A stretch of DNA of 42,906 nucleotides from positions 1 through 42,906 of IMG/VR virus record IMGVR_UViG_3300035670_000455; one strand, written 5' to 3'. Made by a program: the position numbers and the translations under genes. This DNA comes from a virus. Shown one piece after another: positions 1-6,327 of the stretch. How positions within the stretch are numbered: the stretch's first letter is position 1; each line of letters opens with the position of its first letter. The notes beneath the pieces are model-generated. The model was not told the DNA's origin and ran no database searches. It saw nothing but the letters and a program-made list of their open reading frames with translations.

Positions 1-104
1 GCTCCTACACCGGCTCCCGCCGTGGATGCTACCCCGGCCAAGGATTCACGTATGACAGCGAGAATGACGTTTTTGTTCCGCCAGTTATTGAGGACAGCGA
101 ATGA
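1..104 (+). CDS. C-terminus of small tail-fibre-associated protein (partial)
   Basis: An open frame enters from the left edge and stops with TGA at 102-104, overlapping the next start as ATGA. The last 34 residues are visible. They carry the pattern G-x-G-[FY]-x-YD-[SE]-E-x-D-x-FV-x-P followed by an acidic tail. The same pattern ends the 89-aa protein at 1868-2137, so the two are paralogues. From memory, short proteins with this ending sit beside tail-fibre genes in cyanophages and other environmental phages; their function is not established. The DNA is GC-rich like the following gene. Its start lies outside the window. Confidence 0.6.
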   Translation, partial: SYTGSRRGCYPGQGFTYDSENDVFVPPVIEDSE

Positions 105-1834
105 GTATCAATAAACTTTCCACCATTCAAGGATTCAACACACCCGCTCGGGTCGGTGGAGCGACGATCACTACCGCTGCTACTGGTAATTACACGGTGG
201 GTGATGTTACGTATGATTATTGGTCGTTTACGGGTAATGGTTCGCTGGATGTCGTTACCGCTGGCTATGCGGATGTTCTCGTTGTCGGTGGTGGTGGTGC
301 GTCAGGAGCCAATACAGGAAACAGCGCAAATAGTTGCACGGGTGGCGGTGGTGCAGGTGGTGTTCTTTCTGCTTCTAACATTTACCTTTCTGTTGGAACA
401 CAAACAATCGTGGTTGGTGCTGGCGGAGCGCAGACAGCAGATTTTGGTGCTGTTGATTACGCGCCTCGCGGCAACATTGGCAACGCTTCGCGTCTCGGTT
501 CCTACTATGCCGTAGGTGGCGGTGGTGGTGGATCAGGTTCAGGTAATGCTTCCGACCAACAGAATGGTGGATTCGGTGGCTCTGGGGGTGGGGCTGGCGG
601 TAACACGACCTCTGCCAAGACAGGTGGGTCTGCTACTGATGGTCAGGGCTATGCAGGTGGCTCTAACTACACGGCAGGTGCTTACTACGGTGCTGGCGGT
701 GGTGGAGGCGCTAGTGCGGTTGGCGCGAATGGAACTGCCGTTGGTGGTGGCAACGGTGGTGATGGTCTTGCTTCAAGCATCACTGGCTCTTCTGTTACTT
801 ACGGTGGAGGTGGTGGAGGAAGTAACACTTCCACTGGAACTCCCGGTACAGGTGGTGCTGGTGGCGGCGGTAATGCTTCTATTGCTGGCATAGGTACTGC
901 TGGAAGTGCTAACACGGGCGGAGGCGGTGGTGGTGGTAAGGGTGCCGGAGTTGATGGCGCCGCTGGCGGTTCTGGTGTCGTTATTGTTCGTGTTGCCCGC
1001 CCCGTGAGCGTTGCTGCTGGTGGTGCGGTCGTGTCGAATACTGCTACTGGTTCTTACACTTCTGGTTCAGCGACGTATAACTATTACTCGTTTACGGGTA
1101 ATGGGACGTTGAACGTGCAGCGTGCTGGTTTCGCTGACATTTTGGTTGTTGGTGGTGGCGGAAGCGGCGGAGTTTGGCGTGCAGGTGGCGGCGGCGCAGG
1201 TGGTCATCTTGTTGCTGAAAACGCTTATCTACCTGCGGGAAGTCTTACCGTCACAGTAGGTGCAGGTGGCGCTGGAAAAACAGCAACAGCCGCTGGTCTA
1301 GGTAGCCCCGGTCTTAGCGGTAACACATCGCGTCTAGGTAGTTACTTTGCTCCGGGTGGTGGCGGTGGTGGAGCCACTGTATATGACGGTGCGGCTGGAG
1401 TTGTGGATATCAACTCCGCGCAGAATGGTGGATCGGGTGGTGGCGGAAACACTCTCAACAATGGCGCAAATGGAATCTCTCCCATCGGATCTAATGGTGG
1501 AAATGGCGGAAGTATCAATACGGGTGGCGGTGGAGGCGGTGCAGGTGCCGCTGGTTCTAACGCTACTTCTTCAGTTGGCGGTGCTGGTGGCGCTGGAGTT
1601 TCTAATTCATACACTGGCTCAGCAGTAACTCGCGCAGGTGGTGGTGGTGGTGGTGGGCCAACTTCTGGCGCTGGTGGTTCTGGTGGCGGTGGCGCTGGTA
1701 TTGATTCCGGCACAGCGACAAGCGGAACAGCGAACACTGGTGGCGGCGGTGGTGGTACTCGTAATAATACGAATAATGAAACTTCTGGCGCTGGTGGTTC
1801 CGGCATTGTCATCGTAAGAATCCGAACAGCATAA
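101..1834 (+). CDS. Glycine-rich tail fibre / adhesin with internal duplication
   Basis: A 577-aa protein dominated by glycine runs with Ala, Ser and Asn. It is built of two similar halves of about 288 residues. Each half starts with a beta-rich segment (around residues 25-70 and 313-358) containing a SFTGNG motif and then [VI]LVVGGGG, continues through glycine-rich loops, and ends in GGSG[VI]VIVR (about 288-300 and 565-577). This is the style of the glycine-rich domains found in phage fibres and receptor-binding adhesins, where glycine-rich loops decide specificity. It is translationally coupled to the preceding gene (ATGA). The DNA is far more GC-rich than most of the window, partly because of Gly codons but also in the surrounding bases, suggesting acquisition. 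Receptor binding at the cell surface is inferred. Confidence 0.65.
   Translation: MSINKLSTIQGFNTPARVGGATITTAATGNYTVGDVTYDYWSFTGNGSLDVVTAGYADVLVVGGGGASGANTGNSANSCTGGGGAGGVLSASNIYLSVGTQTIVVGAGGAQTADFGAVDYAPRGNIGNASRLGSYYAVGGGGGGSGSGNASDQQNGGFGGSGGGAGGNTTSAKTGGSATDGQGYAGGSNYTAGAYYGAGGGGGASAVGANGTAVGGGNGGDGLASSITGSSVTYGGGGGGSNTSTGTPGTGGAGGGGNASIAGIGTAGSANTGGGGGGGKGAGVDGAAGGSGVVIVRVARPVSVAAGGAVVSNTATGSYTSGSATYNYYSFTGNGTLNVQRAGFADILVVGGGGSGGVWRAGGGGAGGHLVAENAYLPAGSLTVTVGAGGAGKTATAAGLGSPGLSGNTSRLGSYFAPGGGGGGATVYDGAAGVVDINSAQNGGSGGGGNTLNNGANGISPIGSNGGNGGSINTGGGGGGAGAAGSNATSSVGGAGGAGVSNSYTGSAVTRAGGGGGGGPTSGAGGSGGGGAGIDSGTATSGTANTGGGGGGTRNNTNNETSGAGGSGIVIVRIRTA
175..1834 (+). repeat. Two-copy internal repeat in the glycine-rich fibre gene
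   Basis: Copy 1 runs from about 175 to 1005 and copy 2 from about 1039 to 1834. Both encode the order ATG[NS]YT, SFTGNG, [YF]AD[VI]LVVGGGG, glycine-rich loops containing [NQ]NGG-type turns, and a closing VIVR. The copies are diverged at the DNA level, so this is an old duplication within the gene or a fusion of two related fibre units. Confidence 0.7.
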
Positions 1835-1839
1835 TACTG

Positions 1840-1845
1840 TATAAT
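1840..1845 (+). promoter_or_regulatory. -10-like promoter element TATAAT
   Basis: TATAAT lies just after the stop of the glycine-rich gene and about 23-32 bases before the possible starts of the next gene. A TG directly precedes the hexamer, without the usual one-base gap of an extended -10. No clear -35 is visible. Confidence 0.45.
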
Positions 1846-1867
1846 AAACACATAACTTAGAAAGGAA

Positions 1868-2137
1868 GTGGTTAAAATCGCACATGTAGCAAGAATAGAA
1901 GATGGAATTGTTCGTGAGGTTCATGTCCTCAATAATTCTGATCTACCCAATAATGGAGAATTTTCTCCTGAAGTAGAAGAGGCAGCAAATGCTTTTCAAC
2001 ATTCCCTGGGTTTAATGGGTACTTGGAAGCTTACATCATACAATGGTAATTTTAGAGGTCGTTATGCAGGTATTGGATATAAGTATGACGAAGAGCTTGA
2101 TGAATTTGTTGCACCAGAAGCAGCTATAGAGGAATAA
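1868..2137 (+). CDS. Small tail-fibre-associated protein, paralogue of the gene at the left edge
   Basis: About 86-89 aa, function unknown. The N-terminus reads AHVARIEDGIVREV, a form I recall as the usual start of such fibre-associated proteins, and the C-terminus has the G-x-G-[FY]-x-YDEE-x-D-x-FV-x-P pattern shared with the protein ending at 104. The start is uncertain. GTG at 1868 is the first conventional start, but the ribosome site AAAGGAAG (1861-1868) overlaps it and is too close to serve it. The in-frame ATC at 1877 gives good spacing and makes the protein begin exactly at the conserved AHVARIE block. Both neighbours are fibre genes, so a role in fibre assembly or attachment is likely but unproven. 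Confidence 0.7.
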   Translation: MVKIAHVARIEDGIVREVHVLNNSDLPNNGEFSPEVEEAANAFQHSLGLMGTWKLTSYNGNFRGRYAGIGYKYDEELDEFVAPEAAIEE

Positions 2138-2152
2138 TAATATTTTTAGAAA

Positions 2153-2185
2153 AGGGGGTAGAAAAATATATCTACCCTCTTTTTC
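2153..2185 (+). terminator. Intrinsic terminator
   Basis: A 10-bp stem (2153-2162 with 2171-2180, one G-U pair, core GGGTAGA/TCTACCC) and an 8-base loop are followed by a run of T to 2184. It closes the unit that ends at 2137 and abuts the next promoter element, which starts at 2186. Confidence 0.85.
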
Positions 2186-2194
2186 TGATATAAT
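2186..2194 (+). promoter_or_regulatory. Extended -10 promoter TGATATAAT
   Basis: TG-A-TATAAT lies one base after the terminator T-tract. A -35 would fall inside the hairpin, and none resembling TTGACA is present. It should start transcription near 2201, just before the ribosome site AGGAG of the gene at 2211. Confidence 0.65.
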
Positions 2195-2210
2195 AAAACA
2201 GGAGTAAATA

Positions 2211-2381
2211 ATGAGTAGAGCGAGAGATATAGCCAGCCTATTAAATACCGTTGCTACGGATACTGAGATTGCCAATAAAATTGATGGCGACGGTAGCATT
2301 ACAGATATTGTAGAAGTAACACAAGCAGAATATGATGCTCTTACTCCAGATTCAACTACCCTTTATGTTATTGTAGGTTAA
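2211..2381 (+). CDS. 56-aa fibre-anchor-like peptide
   Basis: ATG with an AGGAG ribosome site. The N-terminus SRARDIASLL resembles the common opening of phage tail fibres, and the C-terminus TQAEYDALTPDSTTLYVIV is a motif often found at the end of small fibre or neck-appendage proteins. Here both lie in a separate 56-aa reading frame rather than fused to a long fibre. The stop TAA (2379-2381) is one base before the next ATG, so translation is probably coupled to the receptor-binding module downstream. It could be a real small adaptor or the result of a fibre gene splitting. No frameshift that would join it to the next frame is obvious. Confidence 0.65.
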   Translation: MSRARDIASLLNTVATDTEIANKIDGDGSITDIVEVTQAEYDALTPDSTTLYVIVG

Positions 2382-2382
2382 T

Positions 2383-3018
2383 ATGGTAGCTTTAGGATCT
2401 ACCCTTATTGATACCGCCAAATTTGGATCAAATGATGTTACAGCATTCTATTTGGGTAGCAATGAAGCATGGACAGCAGGAGAACCTGCAGAGCTTATAA
2501 AGCCAACAAGTATTGCAAATAGTGGCGGTAGTGCAAGCATTGGAACAAATGGACAAGTTACCTTTAGCGGTGTTACAAGTGTGTCTCTTAATGGAGTATT
2601 CTCTGCTGACTTCGACAATTATGTGGTATCAGTCAGGGCGGTATTAGCATCGGGTGGTACTGGTTTGTCTATTCGTTATCGTGTTGCTGGATCAGATGCA
2701 TCTGGGGCCAACTACACTCGTCAAAATTTAGACGCAGGTGGTACGGCGGTTACTGCAAGTCGTAATTCTTCAGAGACTAGCACTCGTATTGGTTTTGTTT
2801 CTGCTACGCAACGTGACGGAACAAACGTTTATATTTATGGCCCTTATCTTGCTCAACCAACGGCAACTCGCTGTACTTCGGTATCGGGTTCATCATCAGC
2901 ATATCTTTATGACGTTGCAAGCACGCATTCGTTATCTACTTCATATGACGGCCTGACGGTGCTTACTAGTAGTAGTTCAATCACAGGTGCATTACAAGTA
3001 TATGGATTGAGGATGTAA
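2383..3018 (+). CDS. Receptor-binding/tail-fibre module 1
   Basis: A 211-aa beta-rich protein. A short N-terminal leader of about 35 residues (VTAFYLGSNEAW) precedes a domain shared with the next two genes. The common landmarks are KPTSIA, G-x-V-x-F-x-x-[VA]T, NGVF followed by D-NY, [IL]YGP-x-L-x-QPTA-x-R, [YF]DG[LF] and a closing TG-x-[LV]-x-V-[YF]G. The order and length suggest a globular, probably trimeric fibre tip; that is inference. No catalytic motif is seen. It overlaps the next gene by one base (TAATG), consistent with stoichiometric production. Confidence 0.7.
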   Translation: MVALGSTLIDTAKFGSNDVTAFYLGSNEAWTAGEPAELIKPTSIANSGGSASIGTNGQVTFSGVTSVSLNGVFSADFDNYVVSVRAVLASGGTGLSIRYRVAGSDASGANYTRQNLDAGGTAVTASRNSSETSTRIGFVSATQRDGTNVYIYGPYLAQPTATRCTSVSGSSSAYLYDVASTHSLSTSYDGLTVLTSSSSITGALQVYGLRM

Positions 3019-3572
3019 TGGCAAACACGGGTATGTTAGTATCAATGAAACCAACTTCTATTGCTTATTCTGGAACATCTGCATCTGTTAATAATAATGG
3101 TGGCGTGGATTTCACGGCTGTTACTGAAATAACTATAAATGGTGTATTCGCTACGGGCATAGATAATTATTTAATTGTGCTCAGTAATTGCACGGGAAGT
3201 ATTGACAATAAATCTGTGACAATTAGATTGACCTCCCTTGGATCTTTAGATACAGATGGTTCTTGGAACAGACAATTAATACAAGCAAATTCAACTACCA
3301 TTACTGCAAATAGAGCTACTGCTGTAAATACAGGAAACTTTGGAAATGTATCTACTTCAATATCAAGTGGGTTCATGTGCCATATTTATGGCCCTTACTT
3401 GGAGCAGCCTACAGCGTTACGTGTCACTTCTATTGCCCGTAATCCTGACGTTCTTACTGTTGATTTTGCGTGTACTCAAACAGAAAGTTCTGCCTTTGAT
3501 GGCTTTCGTCTTGCTGTAAGCCTTGGTGATACTTTCACTGGCAACGTTCATGTGTTTGGGTATAGGGAGTAA
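3018..3572 (+). CDS. Receptor-binding/tail-fibre module 2
   Basis: A 184-aa paralogue of the preceding and following genes. It lacks the N-terminal leader of module 1 and begins almost at the shared KPTSIAYSG block. It keeps NGVF, DNY, IYGPYLEQPTALR, FDGF and the terminal TGNVHVFGY, while the central region is strongly diverged. The conserved frame with variable middle fits a fold retained for trimerisation with altered ligand contacts. It starts by TAATG overlap with module 1 and is followed after three bases by module 3. Function in receptor recognition is inferred from location and family style. Confidence 0.7.
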   Translation: MANTGMLVSMKPTSIAYSGTSASVNNNGGVDFTAVTEITINGVFATGIDNYLIVLSNCTGSIDNKSVTIRLTSLGSLDTDGSWNRQLIQANSTTITANRATAVNTGNFGNVSTSISSGFMCHIYGPYLEQPTALRVTSIARNPDVLTVDFACTQTESSAFDGFRLAVSLGDTFTGNVHVFGYRE

Positions 3573-3575
3573 ATT

Positions 3576-4115
3576 ATGGCTATTCCAATGGGAGAATTAA
3601 TTATACCGTCGTCGGTTGCTGGTTCTGGTGTGTCGGTGTCTGCGTCGGGGAAGGTGACGTTCACGGCAGCGACAGAAATAAATGTCAATGGGGTATTCAG
3701 CAGCACCTATGACAACTATGTGATCGTGAGCCGCTACAAATACGGTGGAAACAATAATGCTTACATTCGGCTGCGCGGTTCTGGAACAGATGTTGTTACT
3801 GGATACGTGAATCAGTATGTGAACGCTGATGGGACGAGTGTTACTGGGGCGCGTCTATCTACTGGTGGTGGTGCTACTTATTGGTATGTGAACTATGGGG
3901 GAACAACTGAACAAGGCCGTCATTTCTACCTTTATGGCCCTGCCCTGTCACAACCAACAGCGTTCCGTTCTGTCGGTGTAAGTAGTTACAACACCGCACT
4001 CATTGAAGATTTCGCTAGTACGCAATCCACCTCATCGGGGTATGACGGTTTCACTTGGTATCACGCTAACTCAACAATGACAGGCTCCCTCACCGTGTAC
4101 GGACTCTCACAGTAA
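3576..4115 (+). CDS. Receptor-binding/tail-fibre module 3 (GC-rich)
   Basis: A 179-aa third copy of the same module: NGVFSSTYDNY, LYGPALSQPTAFR, YDGF and TGSLTVYGL are aligned with modules 1 and 2. From about 3605 the DNA becomes clearly more GC-rich than modules 1 and 2 and uses other synonymous codons; this continues to about 4165, past the stop. That suggests the module was recently swapped in from a phage of different composition, with the left junction near the shared N-terminal coding block. Probable role is host recognition at the tail tip. Confidence 0.7.
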   Translation: MAIPMGELIIPSSVAGSGVSVSASGKVTFTAATEINVNGVFSSTYDNYVIVSRYKYGGNNNAYIRLRGSGTDVVTGYVNQYVNADGTSVTGARLSTGGGATYWYVNYGGTTEQGRHFYLYGPALSQPTAFRSVGVSSYNTALIEDFASTQSTSSGYDGFTWYHANSTMTGSLTVYGLSQ

Positions 4116-4146
4116 AAGAATGATTATGGAACCGTGGACAATCACC

Positions 4147-4164
4147 ACCGTCTATCCCGACGGT
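4147..4164 (+). terminator. Hairpin after the fibre modules (possible weak terminator)
   Basis: ACCGTC (4147-4152) pairs with GACGGT (4159-4164) around a 6-base loop. Only an AT-rich stretch follows, not a clean T run, so termination is uncertain. Confidence 0.35.
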
Positions 4165-4178
4165 ATAAATTAATAATC

Positions 4179-4187
4179 TGATACAAT
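4179..4187 (+). promoter_or_regulatory. Extended -10 promoter variant TGATACAAT
   Basis: TG-A-TACAAT lies 26 bases before the holin-like gene and fits the recurrent promoter element of this genome. No -35 is evident. Confidence 0.5.
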
Positions 4188-4213
4188 ATTTCTCTATATA
4201 GAAAGGAAGACAT

Positions 4214-4432
4214 ATGTCTACACAAACAAAGGCTATGCTAAAGTCATGGTTTAATGTTTTTATTTCTGCACTCATTACCGCCGTTTTGGTAATTCTTACA
4301 TCAAATAATGGAACAATTCCTCTTGATGGAGAGCTATGGTTGGGTGCATTAATTTCAGCAGTTGTTGCTGTTTTGCCAGTTATCAAGAATTACTTTGATA
4401 CAAGTGATCCACGATATGGTCATATTGAGTAA
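4214..4432 (+). CDS. Putative holin (small two-TM membrane protein)
   Basis: A 72-aa protein with two hydrophobic segments, about residues 13-29 (VFISALITAVLVILTS) and 43-58 (WLGALISAVVAVLPVI), separated by a short polar turn. It ends in a charged, tyrosine-containing tail. Size, two TM segments and charged ends match small phage holins, which permeabilise the membrane at lysis. ATG is preceded by AAAGGAAG at good spacing. It has its own promoter-like element upstream and a strong terminator downstream. The candidate lysin is nearby but on the other strand. Another small membrane protein cannot be excluded. Confidence 0.6.
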   Translation: MSTQTKAMLKSWFNVFISALITAVLVILTSNNGTIPLDGELWLGALISAVVAVLPVIKNYFDTSDPRYGHIE

Positions 4433-4451
4433 TAATTAGTTTAAGAAATTT

Positions 4452-4480
4452 GGGGATAGTCTTGTGCTATCCCCTTTTTT
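4452..4480 (+). terminator. Intrinsic terminator
   Basis: GGGGATAG (4452-4459) pairs perfectly with CTATCCCC (4467-4474) around a 7-base loop, followed by six T. It closes the holin-like unit and abuts the next promoter element. Confidence 0.9.
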
Positions 4481-4482
4481 CT

Positions 4483-4491
4483 TGATATAAT
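4483..4491 (+). promoter_or_regulatory. Extended -10 promoter TGATATAAT
   Basis: It lies two bases after the T-tract of the preceding terminator and 22 bases before the glycosyltransferase start. The 3' arm of the hairpin occupies the place where a -35 would be. Confidence 0.65.
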
Positions 4492-4512
4492 TGAGCAAAT
4501 TATTGGAGAAAA

Positions 4513-5610
4513 ATGACAAATAAAAAACCAACTGTAACATTTTTAACTTTTGATTGGGCTTTTGGTACAAAACCATTAGAACCTAATGGATGTGCCTGGT
4601 ACAGGTGCTATCTTCCTATGAAGGAATTAGAAAAGCAAGGTTGGGAAACAGGTATTGGATTTCCAGGGTGGAATGAAGAGCATGGATTTGGAATGCTTAT
4701 ACCAGACAACAAAGCTATTCATGGTTGGGACATTATTGTATTTAAGCTTATTATGCTTGAGAGTGTATCAAGTAAGATAGATATAGCCCGTAAGATGGGT
4801 CAGAAGATTGTTGTTGATATTGATGACTGGTTTGAGGGATTAGAAAAATCTAATCTTGCTCATAAGATGACAGATCCTGAAATGAATCCAAAAAATAATC
4901 GTGAGCATTATATGAAAATTATTGATAGTGCTGATGCTATTATTACATCTACCCCATTTTTATATGATTTTTATACAAAGGAAAAGGGTAGAAAAAATGT
5001 TTACCTAGTTCGTAATGGTATAGATTATTCACGATGGATTCCAAGAAAGGATCATGCACGAGGTCTACCAAAGTTTGGTTGGGTAGGAGCAACACCATGG
5101 CGCTCTAACGATCTTGAACAACTAGTTCCATTCTTTGGACAGTTCTTAGAAAAAAATAGATTATCATTTCATCATTCTGGTCATATTAAAAATGCAAAAT
5201 ATGCTAAAGATCAATTGATGATTCCAAGTTCTGTCAAGACAACTGAACAACCTATGGAGCCTATTAGTAGATATCCAGAAATGTTTAGAAAAATAGATGT
5301 TGGCATTGTGCCGCTCAACGACGTTGGTTTCAATCATGCGAAGTCTGGAATCAAGGGGCTTGAGTATAGTGCTGCTGGAGTGCCTTGGATTGCCTCATAC
5401 AGCCCTGAGTACGCTCTACTAGAAGAGCAGGGTATTGGAAGAGTGGCAAGAAATGAACGGGAGTGGATGGGGCATATGGAAGAGCTTCTAGACCACAGAG
5501 TTCGTAAAGAAGATGTTGAAAGAAATCTTGAAGGAATAAAAAAATATCAGTCTATGGAAATTCGTGGATCTGATTGGAATGAAGTAATGCACGCAATTCG
5601 TGAACAATAG
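4513..5610 (+). CDS. Glycosyltransferase, GT-B fold (family 1/4-like)
   Basis: A 365-aa protein resembling retaining GT-B glycosyltransferases. The N-terminal half has Rossmann-like strands with VVDIDDWF at about residues 107-114, then an ADAIITSTPFL segment and VRNGID, typical of the inter-domain region of this superfamily. The C-terminal half has GWVGATPWRSNDL, then DVGIVPL and K-x-G-I-KGLEYSAAGVPWI, the usual donor-nucleotide-sugar binding region with its glutamate. It is flanked by its own promoter and terminators, so it is an independent unit. The start ATG follows TTGGAG. In phages such enzymes modify host surface glycans, virion proteins or DNA; the substrate cannot be read from the sequence. 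The part from about 5300 to 5500 is more GC-rich than the first half. Confidence 0.75.
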   Translation: MTNKKPTVTFLTFDWAFGTKPLEPNGCAWYRCYLPMKELEKQGWETGIGFPGWNEEHGFGMLIPDNKAIHGWDIIVFKLIMLESVSSKIDIARKMGQKIVVDIDDWFEGLEKSNLAHKMTDPEMNPKNNREHYMKIIDSADAIITSTPFLYDFYTKEKGRKNVYLVRNGIDYSRWIPRKDHARGLPKFGWVGATPWRSNDLEQLVPFFGQFLEKNRLSFHHSGHIKNAKYAKDQLMIPSSVKTTEQPMEPISRYPEMFRKIDVGIVPLNDVGFNHAKSGIKGLEYSAAGVPWIASYSPEYALLEEQGIGRVARNEREWMGHMEELLDHRVRKEDVERNLEGIKKYQSMEIRGSDWNEVMHAIREQ

Positions 5611-5615
5611 AAAGA

Positions 5616-5662
5616 CAGGGTAGGATTGTTGCCACCTGAATAATTAAGGTTTTCCTACCCTG
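5616..5662. terminator. Bidirectional hairpin between convergent genes
   Basis: CAGGGTAGGA (5616-5625) pairs with TCCTACCCTG (5653-5662) around a 27-base loop that itself contains ACCT/AGGT. It sits between the ends of the rightward glycosyltransferase and the leftward lysin gene. T-tracts are weak on both sides. Confidence 0.65.
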
Positions 5663-5671
5663 CCTAACTAA

Positions 5672-6199
5672 TTAATAGCAATTATGACCAGGATAAAACC
5701 AATGCTTGCTACCCTTGCCATTTTGCCAAGCGGTATAAAAAGCACGATCTTGATAATATCTTGACCACTTATGAATAGGCTTATCAAACAAAGTTCTAAT
5801 CTCTGCTGATAAACCATCTCCTACTTTCTTTGATTCTTTTAGCATCATCCAGACAAGACCATCTCTCCATTGAGAGTCTAAAAATTGATAGGCTCCCCTA
5901 GCAGAAGATGACTTATTAGCGGCACGGTAGGAAAAATGTGATTCTCTATTCATGATGCATTTTCGAGAATCTTCCCATTTTGCGTTGTACCACTTACCAC
6001 GATAAAGAGAAGGCTCAAAGCCTTTCATATCACTTGCCAAAGAAGACCTAGCAGATCTATGTTCTTGGCTGATGAATGCGACCGTGGCAGCCGCAGTTGG
6101 TGCAGACTTAGCATACACCGTATCAGAGGAAAATGCAGGGGAAGCAAAAGTAATTGACACTACCATTCCTACAATTCCTCCTATCAGTTTCGTTTTCAT
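5672..6199 (-). CDS. Secreted transglycosylase/lysozyme-like protein (candidate endolysin)
   Basis: A 175-aa protein with a clear Sec signal peptide: positive N-terminus MKTK, hydrophobic residues 5-19, and a probable cut near residue 24. After a linker, residues 78-175 form a small lysozyme-like domain. CIMNRESHFSY carries the likely catalytic Glu86, and GAYQF at 102-106 is the substrate-groove motif of Rpf/transglycosylase-type domains. Cys81 and Cys174 could form a disulphide, which fits an exported protein. Such enzymes cut the glycan strands of peptidoglycan. It is the first of three leftward genes and has the only textbook promoter seen here plus an AGGAGG ribosome site. It may be a Sec-exported endolysin working with the nearby holin-like protein, or a secreted wall-remodelling accessory. 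Confidence 0.75.
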   Translation of the reverse strand: MKTKLIGGIVGMVVSITFASPAFSSDTVYAKSAPTAAATVAFISQEHRSARSSLASDMKGFEPSLYRGKWYNAKWEDSRKCIMNRESHFSYRAANKSSSARGAYQFLDSQWRDGLVWMMLKESKKVGDGLSAEIRTLFDKPIHKWSRYYQDRAFYTAWQNGKGSKHWFYPGHNCY

Positions 6200-6229
6200 C
6201 TGTTTCCTCCTAGCGGCGGCAACTTATCT

Positions 6230-6259
6230 AGCATAACAGAGATAAACAGCTAATGTCAA
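6230..6259 (-). promoter_or_regulatory. Consensus-type promoter for the secreted lysozyme-like gene
   Basis: On the minus strand TTGACA (6259-6254) is followed after 18 bases by TATGCT (6235-6230), which is itself preceded by TGT, an extended -10. An AGGAGG site follows before the ATG at 6199. Unlike the other promoters in the window it has a full -35. Confidence 0.65.
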
Positions 6260-6327
6260 ATAAATGTAGTAGAAATGTCTTATTTGTGAATAAATATACA
6301 ATAAAAAAAAATATATATATTCTTATA

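Noticed and set aside
1342-1851. Long Pro-rich reading frame on the minus strand
   Set aside because: It is the complement of the glycine-rich repeats (GGN read backwards gives Pro codons), has no ribosome site or promoter and no independent motif.
2383-4115. Diversity-generating retroelement acting on the fibre modules
   Set aside because: The three modules look like variable fibres, but no reverse transcriptase, template repeat or accessory gene is present in the window, and differences are not adenine-restricted.
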